In this document: one piece after another, positions 11,322 to 23,096 of the stretch | How the letters are laid out: each line of letters opens with the position of its first letter | Position numbering within the stretch: position 1 is the first letter of the stretch | Assembly (NCBI GenBank): GCA_013339895.1 | Contig: JABACO010000045.1 | Location: 124,001 to 188,000 of the forward strand | From: Ephydatia muelleri | Lineage: Eukaryota; Porifera; Demospongiae; Spongillida; Spongillidae | DNA: 64,000 bases | Direction of reading: 5' to 3' | The notes under the pieces: generated by a model | What the model was told of the DNA's origin: nothing | What the model saw: only the letters and a program-made list of their open reading frames with translations | Databases searched by the model: none | Translations under genes and position numbers: made by a program

Positions 11322-11833
11322 GTGACTGGATGCGATAGTTTTGTAGTGTGCTTGATTTCATATATCACTTTGGCTGCTGCCTGTATCCTCGGCTATTATT
11401 ACAATGCTATAATTGTGGAACAGAAGTTTGATGAGGGCACCATATTTTCTGTGAGTGGTGTAATACATCTCCCTCACTCCCTCCCTCATGTATCCTTAGT
11501 GTTCAGGTGTACATTTACCTTGTCAATGAATAGCTACCCCATGTGCTCATGTCCAGTGCATGTAAGCAAATCACATTTGTGGTTGTTCCTCCTTGATGAT
11601 GTGTGGTATAGATGGTCCTCTGCCCTCTGGTCCATGCTGTGAAGCAAGCACCCACCTCCTCCTCCTCCACCTTCAGCAGCCATCATCCCCACCTCTACAC
11701 TGTGGAGGAGGACTGTGCCCCGGCCAAGGGGGATGAAGACATCCTCTACCTCCACACTGGACAGGATCAAGGTCAGGAACAGGCAGACCAGGACTCACTG
11801 CCTCCCTCCCCCATCCCTTTCCTGTTCACTTGA
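11322..11833 (+). CDS. Unidentified two-exon coding-like fragment (copy A1)
   Basis: A hydrophobic segment (LISYITLAAACILGYYYNAI) is followed by FDEGTIFS and a GTGAGT donor. About 170 bp further, after a pyrimidine-AG at 11,675, an acidic frame reads TVEEDCAPAKGDEDILYLHT and ends in LPPSPIPFLFT and a stop. Both pieces persist in copy A2 with mostly conservative changes, which is why I list them. No family is recognised. One transmembrane helix is predicted by eye. Confidence 0.3.
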
Positions 11834-11989
11834 AAGGTACCAGAGTTATAAAAGATGATCTTTTTTATACGTATGTTCGATGAGGGTATCCAAATGCCAC
11901 TAACTTTCCCTCCATGTGTCCACCCTGACAGTTCTAGTGTGAAAGAGAGTGTGCACCACAAAATGATTCCCTGATCAAGTAATAATTGT

Positions 11990-12310
11990 TAATCAACCAA
12001 ATATGGTCACAACTAGGCTTGTGTATGTGTGACTGTGTGGGTGTTTGTGTGTGTATGTATGTGTATGTGCATGCATGTATGTGTGTATGTTACATTGTAT
12101 GTGTGTGTGTGTGTGAGACTGGTTGTGTATGTATGTGCGCGTGACTGTATGTGAGTGTGGTTGTGTGTGTGACTGTGTTTGTGTTTGTATACATGTGTGT
12201 ATGTGTGTGTATGTGACTGTGATTGTGTATGTGTATATGATTGTGTATTGTGTGTTGTGTGTGTGCATGTGACTGGTTGTGTGTGTGTTTGTGTGTGTGT
12301 GGCAGACTGG
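11990..12310. repeat. Impure (TG)n microsatellite tract
   Basis: A long GT-rich stretch with TATG, TGCA and GACTG interruptions. Shared with 56,265-56,460 but 130 bp longer here. Confidence 0.85.
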
Positions 12311-12599
12311 AGCGTAGCTGGTTAAAGTTCACATATAACGTGGGTTGTGTGTGTTCATTTAAAAGATGATCATTTAAATGAAATTTCTTTATTCATCAAA
12401 ATGACTTTATGGATTTACAATGTGATAGTTAGGCAAATACAAACTGTTATTTAAATCCTAGTACCTTTAATCGATGGAAAGATAAAATCAACTACTTTCT
12501 AATTAATTAATGTGATCACTTATCATAATGTACAAGACCTTGATTTATAAATTGCATATTAAGTTAGAAGATTATTAAGTTTGATTTGCTTCAAAACAA

Positions 12600-13017
12600 C
12601 TAATCAAACTTGAAACATGTAAAACCACAAAGGTTTTATTGGACTTTGAATTTTAATAAATCACAAAATCAAATTGTGGTATTTACTTTTCATTTCATAG
12701 TAGACTTATTTGAAATGTTGATTAATTTTTCCAGTAAATATTCAACCTGAATAGATGTAACTGAATGTAATGATTTTATGTTGAAATAACTTAGTATTTA
12801 ACATAATGTCACGAGTTTCTGCCTCATACAACTTCTCTCTATGTCTTCTTGTGTCATTTTTTGCCTCTTGGCTGGTGGAGCTTTGCCTGGGAAACTACTT
12901 GTATCCTTTTGGTGGTTTCAGTTTGGATAGCATACTAGCACCACATGTCTCCTTTATGGCTTTCACTTAAACCTCGCCACACACTTAAACCAACTACATG
13001 TATGTACATTGTCATTG
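12600..13017. other. AT-rich start of the block unique to copy A1
   Basis: No counterpart in copy A2. No open frame of note. It marks the left side of a 3.3-kb insertion relative to copy A2 (12,590-15,890). Confidence 0.45.
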
Positions 13018-13351
13018 TCCTAAGTCATTGTCTGTTGAATTAGTAAATGATGTACACATACACAATCACATACTGTTATGTGCTCAGCTGTGACCATCTT
13101 TGGATATTTCCAGTAAATAGACACATTTGCAGCTGTCATGGTACATGTGTGTAAATATGATCATGTGTTTGGTGGTTTAAATAGGGTTATACACGTTTGG
13201 GTGTCAGTCTAAGTGTCAGTAAAGACCAGCACGTAAAACTCCTACCCTCCCTCCCTTCCTCCCTCCTTCCCACCCTCCTTCCCTCCCTCCCTCCCTCCCT
13301 GCCTCCCTCCCTCCCTCCCTGCCTCCCTCCCTGCCTCTCATTGTCTGTGTG

Positions 13352-13390
<39 letters not shown>

Positions 13391-14365
13391 GTGTGTGGCA
13401 GGGTGCAAATGCACCTTTAACCAATCTGGTGTTGTGACAAGAGGATAGGTGGGGCAGTTACAGTATATAGTGAGGAAATAATTCCCTAAGTCATTGTCTG
13501 TTGAATTAGTTAATGATGTACACATACACAATCACATAGTGTTATGTGCCCAGCTGCGACCATCTTTGGCTGATTCACATTCCAGTAATATGTTGGATAC
13601 GCCACATTTGCAGCTGTCATGGTAAATGTGTGTAAATATGATCGCTGAAACTGTATTTGCTTCAGGGGTGTGGCCTCTACTGAGTAATTTGGAGGACCCA
13701 GACCATGGATAGATTGAAGCAAAGCCCAAGGTTCGAAAGGAATCTGTGATAGCCGATATGTTGAAGGCCATGGTGGAGCCAATGCTGGTGTGCAGGATAG
13801 GCTGTTTAAGTGGCGTGGCCGCTGGAAATCAGAATGTGCCAAAGATGGGTATGTGAAGGATTCAGTTCAGAGATGGTTGGAGGCCTATACATATAACTCG
13901 ACCCTTTCTTTGTACATGTACATCTATATATATGTGGTTGTGTGTTTGTTGCATGCGTGCTCAATGATGCTAAACCTATTTGGTATTGGTTTAGGGGTAG
14001 CCCTGTACTGGGGGCAGATATACGTTTCTGTCTGTTGAACACAGTGAATTAGGCAGAAACTATGCTCCCTCTGTATGTGGTTGGTTGTACAGCATGTGAT
14101 GGCCACGTGAGGGAAGGTTTAAATAGGTTTGCTCGGAAGTTTAGTGCAGTCTAAGTGCATGTGTGCATGCTGCAATCATTTGCTACAATGTCAAGAACCG
14201 AGGCAACCACGGCTGGAGGTCTCAAAAGGGTTAGGCATATAACTCGACCTTTTCTTTGTACATCTATGTGGTTGTGTGTTTGTTTGTTGCAGGTCTGCAC
14301 AATGGCACTAAACCTATTTGGTATTGTGAGGTAGTGCTGTACTGGGGGCAGGAGGAGGGAGTGTA
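13018..14365 (+). mobile_element. Internally deleted Ngaro-like element with split direct repeats
   Basis: Fragments of a tyrosine recombinase lie at 13,672-13,890. They read LLSNLEDP, then AKPKVRKESVIADMLKAMVE, then ANAGVQDRLFKWRGRWKSEC and KDGYVKDSVQRWLE. They match the frame at 61,050-62,018 with large deletions. The 3' flank ('cataactcgacc...ttgtgtgtttgtttgttgcag') occurs twice, at about 13,880-14,010 and 14,210-14,360. A 5'-type sequence ('ggtttaaatagg...cagtctaagtg') occurs at 13,165-13,215 and 14,108-14,160. The order A1-ORF-B1-A2-B2 is that of Ngaro-type split direct repeats. Another direct repeat (13,018-13,163 and 13,487-13,640) is internal. Non-autonomous. Confidence 0.6.
13235..13398. 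repeat. (CCCT)n followed by (TG)n microsatellite
   Basis: A pyrimidine tract built on CCCT units to about 13,340, then TGTGTTG and a pure TG run. It lies inside the Ngaro relict. Confidence 0.9.
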
Positions 14366-14869
14366 ATGATACCCTTATTGTGTTTTGATATGTATTGTTG
14401 GCAGGTCTGGAGAGTGGAAGGTTCCTTGAAAATGACATAGACCATGAAGATTGGCTGGAGAGCAAATGATGGACATAGAACTTTGTGGGTTGGGTGCAAC
14501 TGTTGTAATCTGGTATGGGAGCGGTGTTTTCAGTTCTGCTTTGGGTTTTATCCTAGAAGATGGCTCCACTCCCACTCAAAGTGTGTATGTGTGTCTATCT
14601 GTATGTGGGTGTGTATGTTTTGTAATTGCTGTTCTTTTCTGTGTTTGTGTGTGGGTTTGTGTTCATGACAATGTGCACAACGAACCTTTAACCAATCTGA
14701 CGTGGTGTGAGGGTGTGTGATATGCTATAACGGGTGGAACAACAAGGGAACAGGAAATGACATTGGAACATTTCTAATATTGTACAATCAGTTTACTTGT
14801 TAATACTGGTACCTCTTTGGTGCAGTGCAGTATAGTATGGAACACAAGCAGAGAATGATGATCTCTAAC

Positions 14870-15350
14870 ACAAGTACAGTTGAATTACACCTGTGAGAGA
14901 GGCATAAAAAACATTTACTGCATTTTTAGTTTAATAGGAAATGAAATTGAAATAAGGGACATTTGTATATATTCACGTGATAGAAGTGCTCGCGTAACCT
15001 CGAAGTTGTACAGAAGTAAACTGCTCAACACATGGAAACGTTGGAGCCAAAGAATAGGTAAACCATTATTGTTTTAAAAAATGGTGTGAAGTATATTGTC
15101 CTAGCTAGTGTTTCTCACAGTGCAGTAGAGGCGAGTGCATTTCAGTTGGGTTGTAAGGGTTAAACACATACAGCTGTTTATGGCTTGTGTCATTGTAATA
15201 GGCGGTGCATTTAGATCATGGACAAAATATAATAGAGCGACACAAAATACATCGTGCTATGGTTCCCTCTTACATACCAGTGTGATGAGACATGCCATCT
15301 ACATGCTGGGCTGCATGGTTGTCGACACTGGATTCGCGTAGGGTAGCATC
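14870..15350 (+). repeat. Interspersed repeat R1, copy with deletions
   Basis: Matches other R1 copies from 'acacaagtacagttgaatta' through 'cgaagttgtacagaagtaaa' to 'ggttgtcgacactg', with several internal gaps. Located inside the block unique to copy A1. Confidence 0.8.
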
Positions 15351-15890
15351 GCTAGTGTTTGGAAGTCCGAAAAAAATTGATGTAGTAAAAATAGCCCTGC
15401 CCTATTCATGTTCAAATGAATAAAACACTAACTGCAGTTTTGGAAACCTTGATCACTTGATCACTGAATGTTGTCAAAAAAATAATGAAATCATAGCATT
15501 AGGCAGTAGTCGTGTGTTTACTGCAGTGGGATTAGGCAGTGTTCCTCATCGCATTTCTTCACACAGTCATTCAATAAACATTCTTAATATCATATAAAAT
15601 GTATAAACATCCAGGATTCATCATTCAGCATTGATGCAACTAGGAATCGCAATCGAATCAATTACGATGCGATATATGGAGCAGCTTGGCATTTTGGACG
15701 TTAAGGCTGTGGAGCTCACGTCACATGCTACTGATAATTGTCACTGTCCTCAGCAAGATTTGTACAGATGTATTCCTCTTCATCTTTAGTTTCAAAAGAG
15801 AAACACTTCAGGGATGGATGTAACTTCGTGTTTGTTTCTCTGCACTTTTCTTTTCCCTTCTCATCTCTGTTTTTCCTTTTCCCTTCTCAT
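15351..15890. other. Intergenic, no gene seen
   Basis: AT-rich, no conserved frame. It ends where similarity with copy A2 resumes. Confidence 0.4.
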
Positions 15891-15924
15891 CTCCGCTCTT
15901 ACCTTTCTTTTTGATTTTTCATCA

Positions 15925-16320
15925 CCTTCTTCTTGCCCTTCAACATCTGAGGGACCATCACCTTCTTCTGGCACTTCAACATCTGAAGGCCATTACCTTC
16001 TTCTGACCCGGCTTCCACATCTGAAGTCCATCATTTTCTTCTGGCCCTTCAACATCTGAAGGCCATCACCTTCTTCTGGCCCTTCAACATCTGAGGGGCT
16101 ATCACCTTCTTTTGGCCCTTCAACATCTGAGGGACCATCACCTTCTTTTGGCCCTTCAACATCTGAGGGGCTATCACCTTCTTCTGGCCCTTCAACATCT
16201 GAGGGACCATCACCTTCTTCTGGCCCTACAACATCTGAAGGCAATCATCTTCTTCTGGCCCTACAACATCTGAAGGCCATCACCTTCTTCTGGCCCTTCA
16301 ACATCTGAGGTACCATCATT
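15925..16320. repeat. 33-bp minisatellite (about 12 units)
   Basis: Tandem units containing 'cttctggcccttcaacatct' then a variable GAGGGACCATCAC or GAAGGCCATCAC end. On the minus strand they spell an 11-residue repeat (DVEGPEEGDGP), open only because 33 is divisible by three. A shorter, rearranged array lies at 56,770-57,165 in copy A2. Not considered coding. Confidence 0.9.
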
Positions 16321-16575
16321 TTGCTTAGCCAATATAAAGGTCAACCATATGTAATAAATGCACAGCGCTGTAGACAAGCTATTCAATACTCTTGATGCAC
16401 ATGTTCTAAAGATGAGCATATCACAGCTGCACCATCCACATGGCCATTCCACAGGGCATTAAGACCTATTGAGGGGAGGGGAGGAGGGCATATGAAATGG
16501 TACATACATGAACTACACACCTCAACATGTACATTGTGAATAGGGTGGTTCCCAGTGGCACTGGAATGCGCCTGT

Positions 16576-16576
<1 letters not shown>

Positions 16577-16653
<77 letters not shown>

Positions 16654-16678
16654 CACACACACACACACACACAGTACA
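16577..16678. repeat. (CA)n microsatellite
   Basis: About 100 bp of CA with one GAA interruption. The allelic position in copy A2 is 57,427-57,535. Confidence 0.95.
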
Positions 16679-17160
16679 CACAGGTGCACACAAATTGGTG
16701 TTTCACCACAGGTACCCTATAAAAAGAAAGAGAAAGAAGAGAGTGAGAGAGAAAGGGAGGAAGCGAGGGAGAATTGGAGGGGGGGGATTCCATCCTGGTC
16801 AGGCCGTGTAGAATATGAATACATACTTTGTGGTCACGTGTGGTAAAGGTTTGTAGTTCTTCTGTAATTGAATGACCTCAAATAATCTTAATCCCTCCTG
16901 CTACATCTCTTTCCTCGATCCCCCATGATGCAACATGATGCAAGTTGTACAGTACAGTAGCTCGTGTGTCTTTCTTTGTACGGTGCATGTACTCAGTAAT
17001 CCAGGGTACTAAGTTATGCTCACTGGAAGCATTAACATATGAAAAAAAAAACCATAAGGTCCCTCTGTGTTTGCCAGACCCAGCGGACTCTACATGTCAG
17101 CTCATGGTTAGCCTTGTGTTGGTGACACCCAAGAGGCAGTGCTTTTCAGTTCAGTTCTTA

Positions 17161-17825
17161 CTCAGGTATCTTAAGACTAGCTAGACCTATATTTGGAATT
17201 AGCAATATCTGCAATTTTATACCTATGTTTCTTTGTACCAAATGTTTGTACAGTGATTCCGCAAAATGTAATTGTAGTTGTCATAGCAACCATCACCGTT
17301 TATTATATTGCGCTCCGTAATATGGGGGCGTTTCTTAACGTTTTTGCAAAACCCGGGCGGCTAAATCTCGTTTCTTTGGACTAAAAACGTCATATAGTAT
17401 CTATTTGCTACTGGTCTAACTAATGCCAGTAGGCAAAATGAAACTTATCTTTGTATGCATAAGTTGCATACAAAAACGATGTAATTTTTCGCAGTTTCGA
17501 TGTTTACCTGCAAGCGCTCTAAGCGTTTCAAAATACGGATCAAATTGCCTACTACAGTGATTAAATGCGGTTATTCATTCTTGAATTAGAAGAACTGCAG
17601 AAACATGCGAAAAACGATATTTTAACCATCCGGGTTTTCAATTCTAACATTCAATCCAATTATTTCACCGCACGTAACCGTTACCATAGAAACGACATTA
17701 GATAATCATACATTTAAAAAACTGTTATTAAACAAATCATTATGAATCGAGTGGTAATGTCCGTGTAAGAATAAACGCTTCCTTTGGCAGCCATTTAAAT
17801 ACATCAAGTGTAGCCAGTCTTAACA
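17161..17825. mobile_element. 660-bp block absent from the paralogous copy
   Basis: Copy A2 reads straight through ('cagttcttaacccaaggtcc' near 58,010). Here 660 bp intervene, flanked by TTCTTA on the left and TCTTAAC on the right, a possible 5-bp target duplication. No clear terminal inverted repeats, tail or conserved frame. A non-autonomous insertion is the simplest reading; loss from A2 is the alternative. Confidence 0.45.
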
Positions 17826-18965
17826 CCCAAGGTCCTATTTTATTGGCCATACCCACAGGGCCTCTATATGTGGTAGACCCCATCATGTTCCTTTGTGATG
17901 GCCACTCTCAGGAAAGTTTATACAGTGTGCAAAGTGTGCTCTATGATGCCGAAGGCACCCTTTTATGAGGCCAAAAGATTTTAAAAAGCTCAGGATAAGA
18001 AATGTGTCAGAATGTGGGTGAAAAGTCGACCTAGTTCGAGTGCCTTTGGCACATGTACCCTACACTCTAAACCTTAATGAAGGGCCTTCCCCTAATTCAG
18101 CTTGAAGTCTCATTATGAGATCCACGATGGGTGATCAGAACATAAAATGCTGACCTAATTAAATTATTCCATGGTTCACTATATACCAGTGCATTTCACA
18201 GTGGTGAATACTTAATTTTTACCTTAAACCTGTCGGTTCCTGGAGGAATCATACTCAGATGGACATTAGTGCCCATTACTATTAAAAATGACGGCCAATG
18301 CCATATATATATGGGTTATAACAAAAAGATGGGACTAACAAAGTCACCAAAGTTGTAATAAATTTTCAGACTCTAAGATTCCATTGCTTTTGTCCATGTA
18401 TAGAATGACAAAGTACGTCATCTGTTTTCTACAATAAAGACTATTTAACAGATAGCAAAAAGCATAATGAACCAGCTAAGTTCAACTTGAATATTAAGGG
18501 AAAAGCTTCTAAAATGAAATTGACATTGACAATTCATGTATGTGTTGTGCTGTTCTCATCATCCTGACCCAAATAATGCCTCTCAGATTGCAGGAAATAC
18601 ATGTATGTAAATTGGCTTCTGGGGGAGGGCAGGGGACTGGTTGCCCCTCTCCCTCCAACCCTCCCCCTGCTCTCTGCTGGCCTGACCACTCTTCAATTGC
18701 TTACAACAGGCCTGTCTGTGGTACGGCCTTGCCACTGTGTTAAACCTTGCTTCTGAATGAGCAGTTTACTGTACTAGGCCAAGCCAAGCCTGGCAATACA
18801 TCAGTCACACTGGCATACATACGCTGGGGCATATGATTAGAGTGTGTTAGAGGTGGGGGGGGGGGGAGGGAGACAAAGTTGTGTGCATGCAGCTATATAT
18901 ACATAGAGCCATGTTCATGTGTGTGTGGTAAAGATTTCTTATACTTGTAGGCTTTTCTAAGACTG

Positions 18966-19113
18966 TGTAGTGAGTGTAATCAAACGATATCTATCTCCGT
19001 AGTACATGGACAGAATGTGTATATATACTAACCCTAACAGAATGTTCTAGAAGGGGTTAGAGTACAAGCACATGACTATTTAACACTTCAGGCGTTCGTG
19101 CGTCATCGTTACA
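18966..19113 (-). repeat. 3' LTR of Ty3/gypsy element
   Basis: 148 bp, starting TGTAG and ending TTACA. By eye identical to 23,824-23,971. It contains a TATA-like 'gtatatatac'. The flanking ACTG (18,962-18,965) matches ACTG after the other LTR (23,972-23,975), a 4-bp target site duplication. Confidence 0.95.
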
Positions 19114-19117
19114 TATG

Positions 19118-19130
19118 ACCCCTTCCTCCA
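19118..19130 (-). promoter_or_regulatory. Polypurine tract
   Basis: On the minus strand GGAGGAAGGGG lies five bases before the 3' LTR, the expected plus-strand primer position for an LTR retrotransposon. Confidence 0.7.
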
Positions 19131-19145
19131 AGAATCCGTCTCGGA

Positions 19146-22100
19146 TTAGTCTAACTGTAGACGATCTGGGGGGCGTCTTGTGCGAGTTGGGTATCGTCGC
19201 GTGTCTCCTTCTGCATCATCACTTCTTGAGGTGGGGTCCATGTCCTCATCATGGGCGGGATCCTCATCAGGGGTGTGGCCTTCCTCAGGGGCGTGGTCTT
19301 CATCATGGGCGGGAACCTCATCATCTATGAGAGCAGGGCTTTCCACATCTTCATCGTCCACTTCCGTTGGCTCTACGTGAGTTCCCGATGGAGCATTAGG
19401 GGCACCTGGTGGGGCACGTGCCGTCGAAGTCTGTTCTTGTAGCCGCATCCCAGAAGGACAGCGTTTCAGCCTGTCAAAGTGAACCACCGTTGACTTGTTG
19501 TTTCCTGTATGCTGGATACGATACGTAACATCTGAAAGCTGTGTTATGACCCTGTATGGCCCTCTCCATGGTCTGCGGAGTTTCCTGGATTCCCCTTTCG
19601 CCAGTGCTTCGTTGAACAGCCACACCAGGTCTCCAGGTTTGAATGGATCTCCGTGCACCTTGCAGTTGTAAAACTCCTTTTGCCGGCCTTGTCTTGTAGA
19701 CATATTACTCCGCACCACCTCAAAAGCCGTGTTAAAAGTATCCTGGAGGCTCTGGACGTAATTCCCATACTGCTGAGGTATTGCTCCATGAGGTGAAGGA
19801 GGCGGTTCATGCACAATGGCCAGGGGTAGGCGGGCTTCCCTGCCAAACATCAGGAAGAATGGCGTGTACCCGGTAGTACTTTGTATGCTGGTATTGTACG
19901 CCATGCACACTTTGCTCAGATCCTCATCCCAGTTGGTGCTATGTGGGTTTGATCGCGTTGATAACATACTCAATAGGGTCCTGTTAAAGCGCTCCACAAA
20001 ACCGTCCGATTGTGGGTGGTATGGTGTTGTCCGTGTCTTTTCAATCTGGAGCAACTTGCACAACTGCTTGATAATTTCTGCTTCAAACTGCCTCCCCTGA
20101 TCTGAATGAAGGCGCTCTGGTAGAGAGAAACGGCAAAACAGTTGGTCCAGTAGCTTCTGTGCCACTGTTGAGGCCTCTTGGTTTTGAATGGGATATGCTT
20201 CTATCCACTTCGTAAAATAGTCCCCAGCTACTAAGACATATCTGTTTCCGGCCGCCGTTTTCGGGAGAGGACCCAGAATGTCGATGGCTACCATTTGCAT
20301 AGGTGAACCTACTGTAACACTTTGGAGAGGAGCCCTGTTGTGAGGGGTTGCTGTTTTGCGCTGGGCACAAACCACACATGTTTTACACCATAGCTTTGTA
20401 GTGTTATAGTACCCTGGCCAGTAGTAAGCAGCCCTCAGTTTCTTAAACGTCTTCTCCTCACCGAGATGACCTCCAAACGTTCCTTCATGAACCTCTCTAA
20501 GTACTTCATTGCGTAAGGCAGGGGGAACTACCAACTGGTGCACAGCGGCTGACTCTTCGTTGCAGTCAGCAAACTTCCGATACAGCACTCCTTCCTTCAA
20601 CACTAACTGATCCCAAAGCTGCCACAGACGCCGAATCTCCACGCTTTTCCCCTCTAACTCCTTTGTAGGGGAACGAGTGTTGCACCTTCTGGCATCAATC
20701 AAAAGCTTCCATTCGCTGTCTTCCGATTGCCTCTTTATCACCTCCTCAATATCAAACCCGGAAAGCTCGAGGGCTGCTACTGGCAGTATATCGCCATCAT
20801 CACCATCGACATCCGTCTCAACTCCACATTGGGTGCATGGGCGTCGGGATAAAGCATCTGCGTTGATGTGTTTTAACCCTCGACGGTGGATAACCTCAAA
20901 GTCGAACTCTTGGAGTTTTTCGAGCCAACGAGCAACTTGAGCCTCGGGATTCCTCATACAATACAGCCATTTCAGGGCTCCATGGTCCGTACGGATTTGA
21001 AAACGTTGTCCCAGAAGGTATGGGCGAAAATGAGTCACGAATGCCACAACAGCTAGGAGTTCTTTTCTCGTAGCGCAGTAGTTACGTTCAGCTTTGGACA
21101 AGAGGCGACTTCCGTATGCAATTACGTACTCCCTCCCGTGGTTATCCAGCTGTGACAGTACTGCACCAATTCCTTCATTGCTGGCATCTGTGTCCAAGAT
21201 GAAGGGTTTCTTGAAGTCAGGATAGCTGAGAATAGGAGGTGAGGACAAGAGTTCACGAAGTAAGTTGAAGGACTCCTGGCATTGGATGGTCCACTGGAAA
21301 ACGGACGCTGAACGCTCGGTAAGCCTGTGTAAGGGTCTTGCAACTTCAGCAAAGTTTCTTATGAACCTCCGGTAGTAGTTTGCAAGGCCAAGGAACTGTT
21401 GCACTTCTCTCACATTCTGGGGAGTCGGCCAACACTGCACTTTGCGAAGCTTGTCAGGATCGGCCTCAATCCCATCCTTAGATACAATGTGGCCTAGGTA
21501 CTGTACTCTTTCCCTGAGGAAGAAACATTTTGCTGGCTTGATCTTCATTCCTGCTTCACGTATGCGGGCAAACACGCTATCCAGATTGCTCAGATGTTCT
21601 TCGAACGTCCTACCCATGACGATGATATCGTCAAGATAGACTAGACAAGAGGTCCATTGAAGTCCGCTAAGAACGACATCCATAAGCCTCTGAAATGTAG
21701 CTGGAGCATTACAAAGGCCAAACGGCATCACTTTGAATTCAAACAATCCCTCATTGGTACAGAAAGCCGTCTTTGCTCGATCCTCCTCCTCCAGCTCTAC
21801 TTGCCAGTAGCCGCTAGCCAAATCGAGCGTCGAAAACAATTGAGATTCAGATAGCATCTCCAGGGTATCGTCAATTCGAGGAAGTGGGTAGGCGTCCTTA
21901 CGGGTGACCTCGTTCAACTTGCGATAGTCTACGCAAAATCGTACACTGCCATCTTTCTTCTTAGCTAGTACAATAGGAGAAGCCCATCCGCTTTTAGAGG
22001 GTTGTATGATGTCGTTGTCCATCATCTCTTTGATGAGTTCCTTGACAACTGTTCTCTGAGCTGGTGGTGTTCTGCGAGGATGCTGTCTGATGGGTAGAGA

Positions 22101-23096
22101 CGAGCTTGTATGGATAGCATGTTGAACCTTAGAAGTCTGTCCCAGCTTCTGACCTGGACAAGCAAAAACATCGGCATACTGCTGTAGAAGAGCGAATAGT
22201 CTCCCCCTCTGTTCATCTGAAATACTGGTGGGAGATTGTGCCAACTGGTGAAGGACGTTTGCCTTATCTATCGGACATGTTCGGTTTTCTGCAGGTGATG
22301 ATAAAGCTCCTATCTGCCACTCTTCTATTCTGTGAAGCTCACCAATTGTTGTGCCCTGACGAAAGGTGATGCTTTGGTCGCTGGCGTTCAGCACACGGAC
22401 TGGGATAGAGGTACAGGTTTCCAGGATCGCTCTGGCTATGACCACGGACTGGGATTTGAGGTGGTGCCCTTCGAGAAGCCATAATCCATAAGGTGGCAGT
22501 TCTGATTTCCCAACAACTTCAATTTCACACCTTGGGGGAATAATGGTGGTCTCAGCCAGTCTGACATCATAAGTGGGGGACGCTTTCTGGCACAAAGGAA
22601 ACACTGTGCCACCCGCTAAGATCAGCTTCTTCCTTGGGATATCTATTGTGCAACTATTGTCCTGGAGAAAATCCATCCCGAGAATGCCATCAGAAGTAAG
22701 GTTATCGGTAATAATCACGCTGGTAGTGACCAAGGAAGCTCCAATGTAGAGTTGAATCTTTGCTCGTCCGAGTACCTTCAATGGCGATCCATCTACTCCA
22801 ACCAAACGTGGCCCTTCCCATTTCTCCAGCATCCCTTCGTTGATTTTACTCCATATCTTACTGTCAAGTAGCGACGCCGCGGCTCCTGTATCGACCAGAA
22901 GCTTGAGACCCACCCCCTTCACATTACCGTACAGAAAAAATGATTCTTGAAACAAATTTGAGATTACAACAGTTTCAGTTCGAGCCTTCTGTTCACAACC
23001 TTCGGTAGGCAGGCTCACGCCATCGAAGGACTGTCGTTTCCCTGACGCTTCCGCTGTGCTCTGCAATAACGGGCAACGTGGCCAGGACCTCCGCAA
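19146..23096 (-). CDS. pol: Pol polyprotein (protease, RT, RNase H, integrase)
   Basis: 1,316 codons from the first Met; translation probably enters by frameshift at 23,036-23,042. Residues numbered from that Met: aspartic protease LLVDTGAAASLL (DTG 69-71); reverse transcriptase about 340-560, with FSTLDLASGYWQ and YLDD at 487-490; RNase H starting at ILDTDASNEGIG (about 633); integrase with an H-x-H...C-x2-C finger (about 870-910) and catalytic D939, D999, E1035 in VAIDILGPL, LHSDQGRQF and SDGFVERFN. The C-terminal tail is acidic and Pro-rich (EEGHTPDEDPAHDED), not a chromodomain. All catalytic residues are present. It ends 32 bp before the 3' LTR. Order PR-RT-RH-IN is diagnostic of Ty3/gypsy. 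Confidence 0.95.
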   Translation of the reverse strand: MRRSWPRCPLLQSTAEASGKRQSFDGVSLPTEGCEQKARTETVVISNLFQESFFLYGNVKGVGLKLLVDTGAAASLLDSKIWSKINEGMLEKWEGPRLVGVDGSPLKVLGRAKIQLYIGASLVTTSVIITDNLTSDGILGMDFLQDNSCTIDIPRKKLILAGGTVFPLCQKASPTYDVRLAETTIIPPRCEIEVVGKSELPPYGLWLLEGHHLKSQSVVIARAILETCTSIPVRVLNASDQSITFRQGTTIGELHRIEEWQIGALSSPAENRTCPIDKANVLHQLAQSPTSISDEQRGRLFALLQQYADVFACPGQKLGQTSKVQHAIHTSSSLPIRQHPRRTPPAQRTVVKELIKEMMDNDIIQPSKSGWASPIVLAKKKDGSVRFCVDYRKLNEVTRKDAYPLPRIDDTLEMLSESQLFSTLDLASGYWQVELEEEDRAKTAFCTNEGLFEFKVMPFGLCNAPATFQRLMDVVLSGLQWTSCLVYLDDIIVMGRTFEEHLSNLDSVFARIREAGMKIKPAKCFFLRERVQYLGHIVSKDGIEADPDKLRKVQCWPTPQNVREVQQFLGLANYYRRFIRNFAEVARPLHRLTERSASVFQWTIQCQESFNLLRELLSSPPILSYPDFKKPFILDTDASNEGIGAVLSQLDNHGREYVIAYGSRLLSKAERNYCATRKELLAVVAFVTHFRPYLLGQRFQIRTDHGALKWLYCMRNPEAQVARWLEKLQEFDFEVIHRRGLKHINADALSRRPCTQCGVETDVDGDDGDILPVAALELSGFDIEEVIKRQSEDSEWKLLIDARRCNTRSPTKELEGKSVEIRRLWQLWDQLVLKEGVLYRKFADCNEESAAVHQLVVPPALRNEVLREVHEGTFGGHLGEEKTFKKLRAAYYWPGYYNTTKLWCKTCVVCAQRKTATPHNRAPLQSVTVGSPMQMVAIDILGPLPKTAAGNRYVLVAGDYFTKWIEAYPIQNQEASTVAQKLLDQLFCRFSLPERLHSDQGRQFEAEIIKQLCKLLQIEKTRTTPYHPQSDGFVERFNRTLLSMLSTRSNPHSTNWDEDLSKVCMAYNTSIQSTTGYTPFFLMFGREARLPLAIVHEPPPSPHGAIPQQYGNYVQSLQDTFNTAFEVVRSNMSTRQGRQKEFYNCKVHGDPFKPGDLVWLFNEALAKGESRKLRRPWRGPYRVITQLSDVTYRIQHTGNNKSTVVHFDRLKRCPSGMRLQEQTSTARAPPGAPNAPSGTHVEPTEVDDEDVESPALIDDEVPAHDEDHAPEEGHTPDEDPAHDEDMDPTSRSDDAEGDTRRYPTRTRRPPDRLQLD

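Noticed and set aside
15993-16244. 11-residue acidic repeat protein on the minus strand
   Set aside because: 33-bp minisatellite; the copy in A2 has a different unit order and frame interruptions, with no conserved flanking coding sequence.
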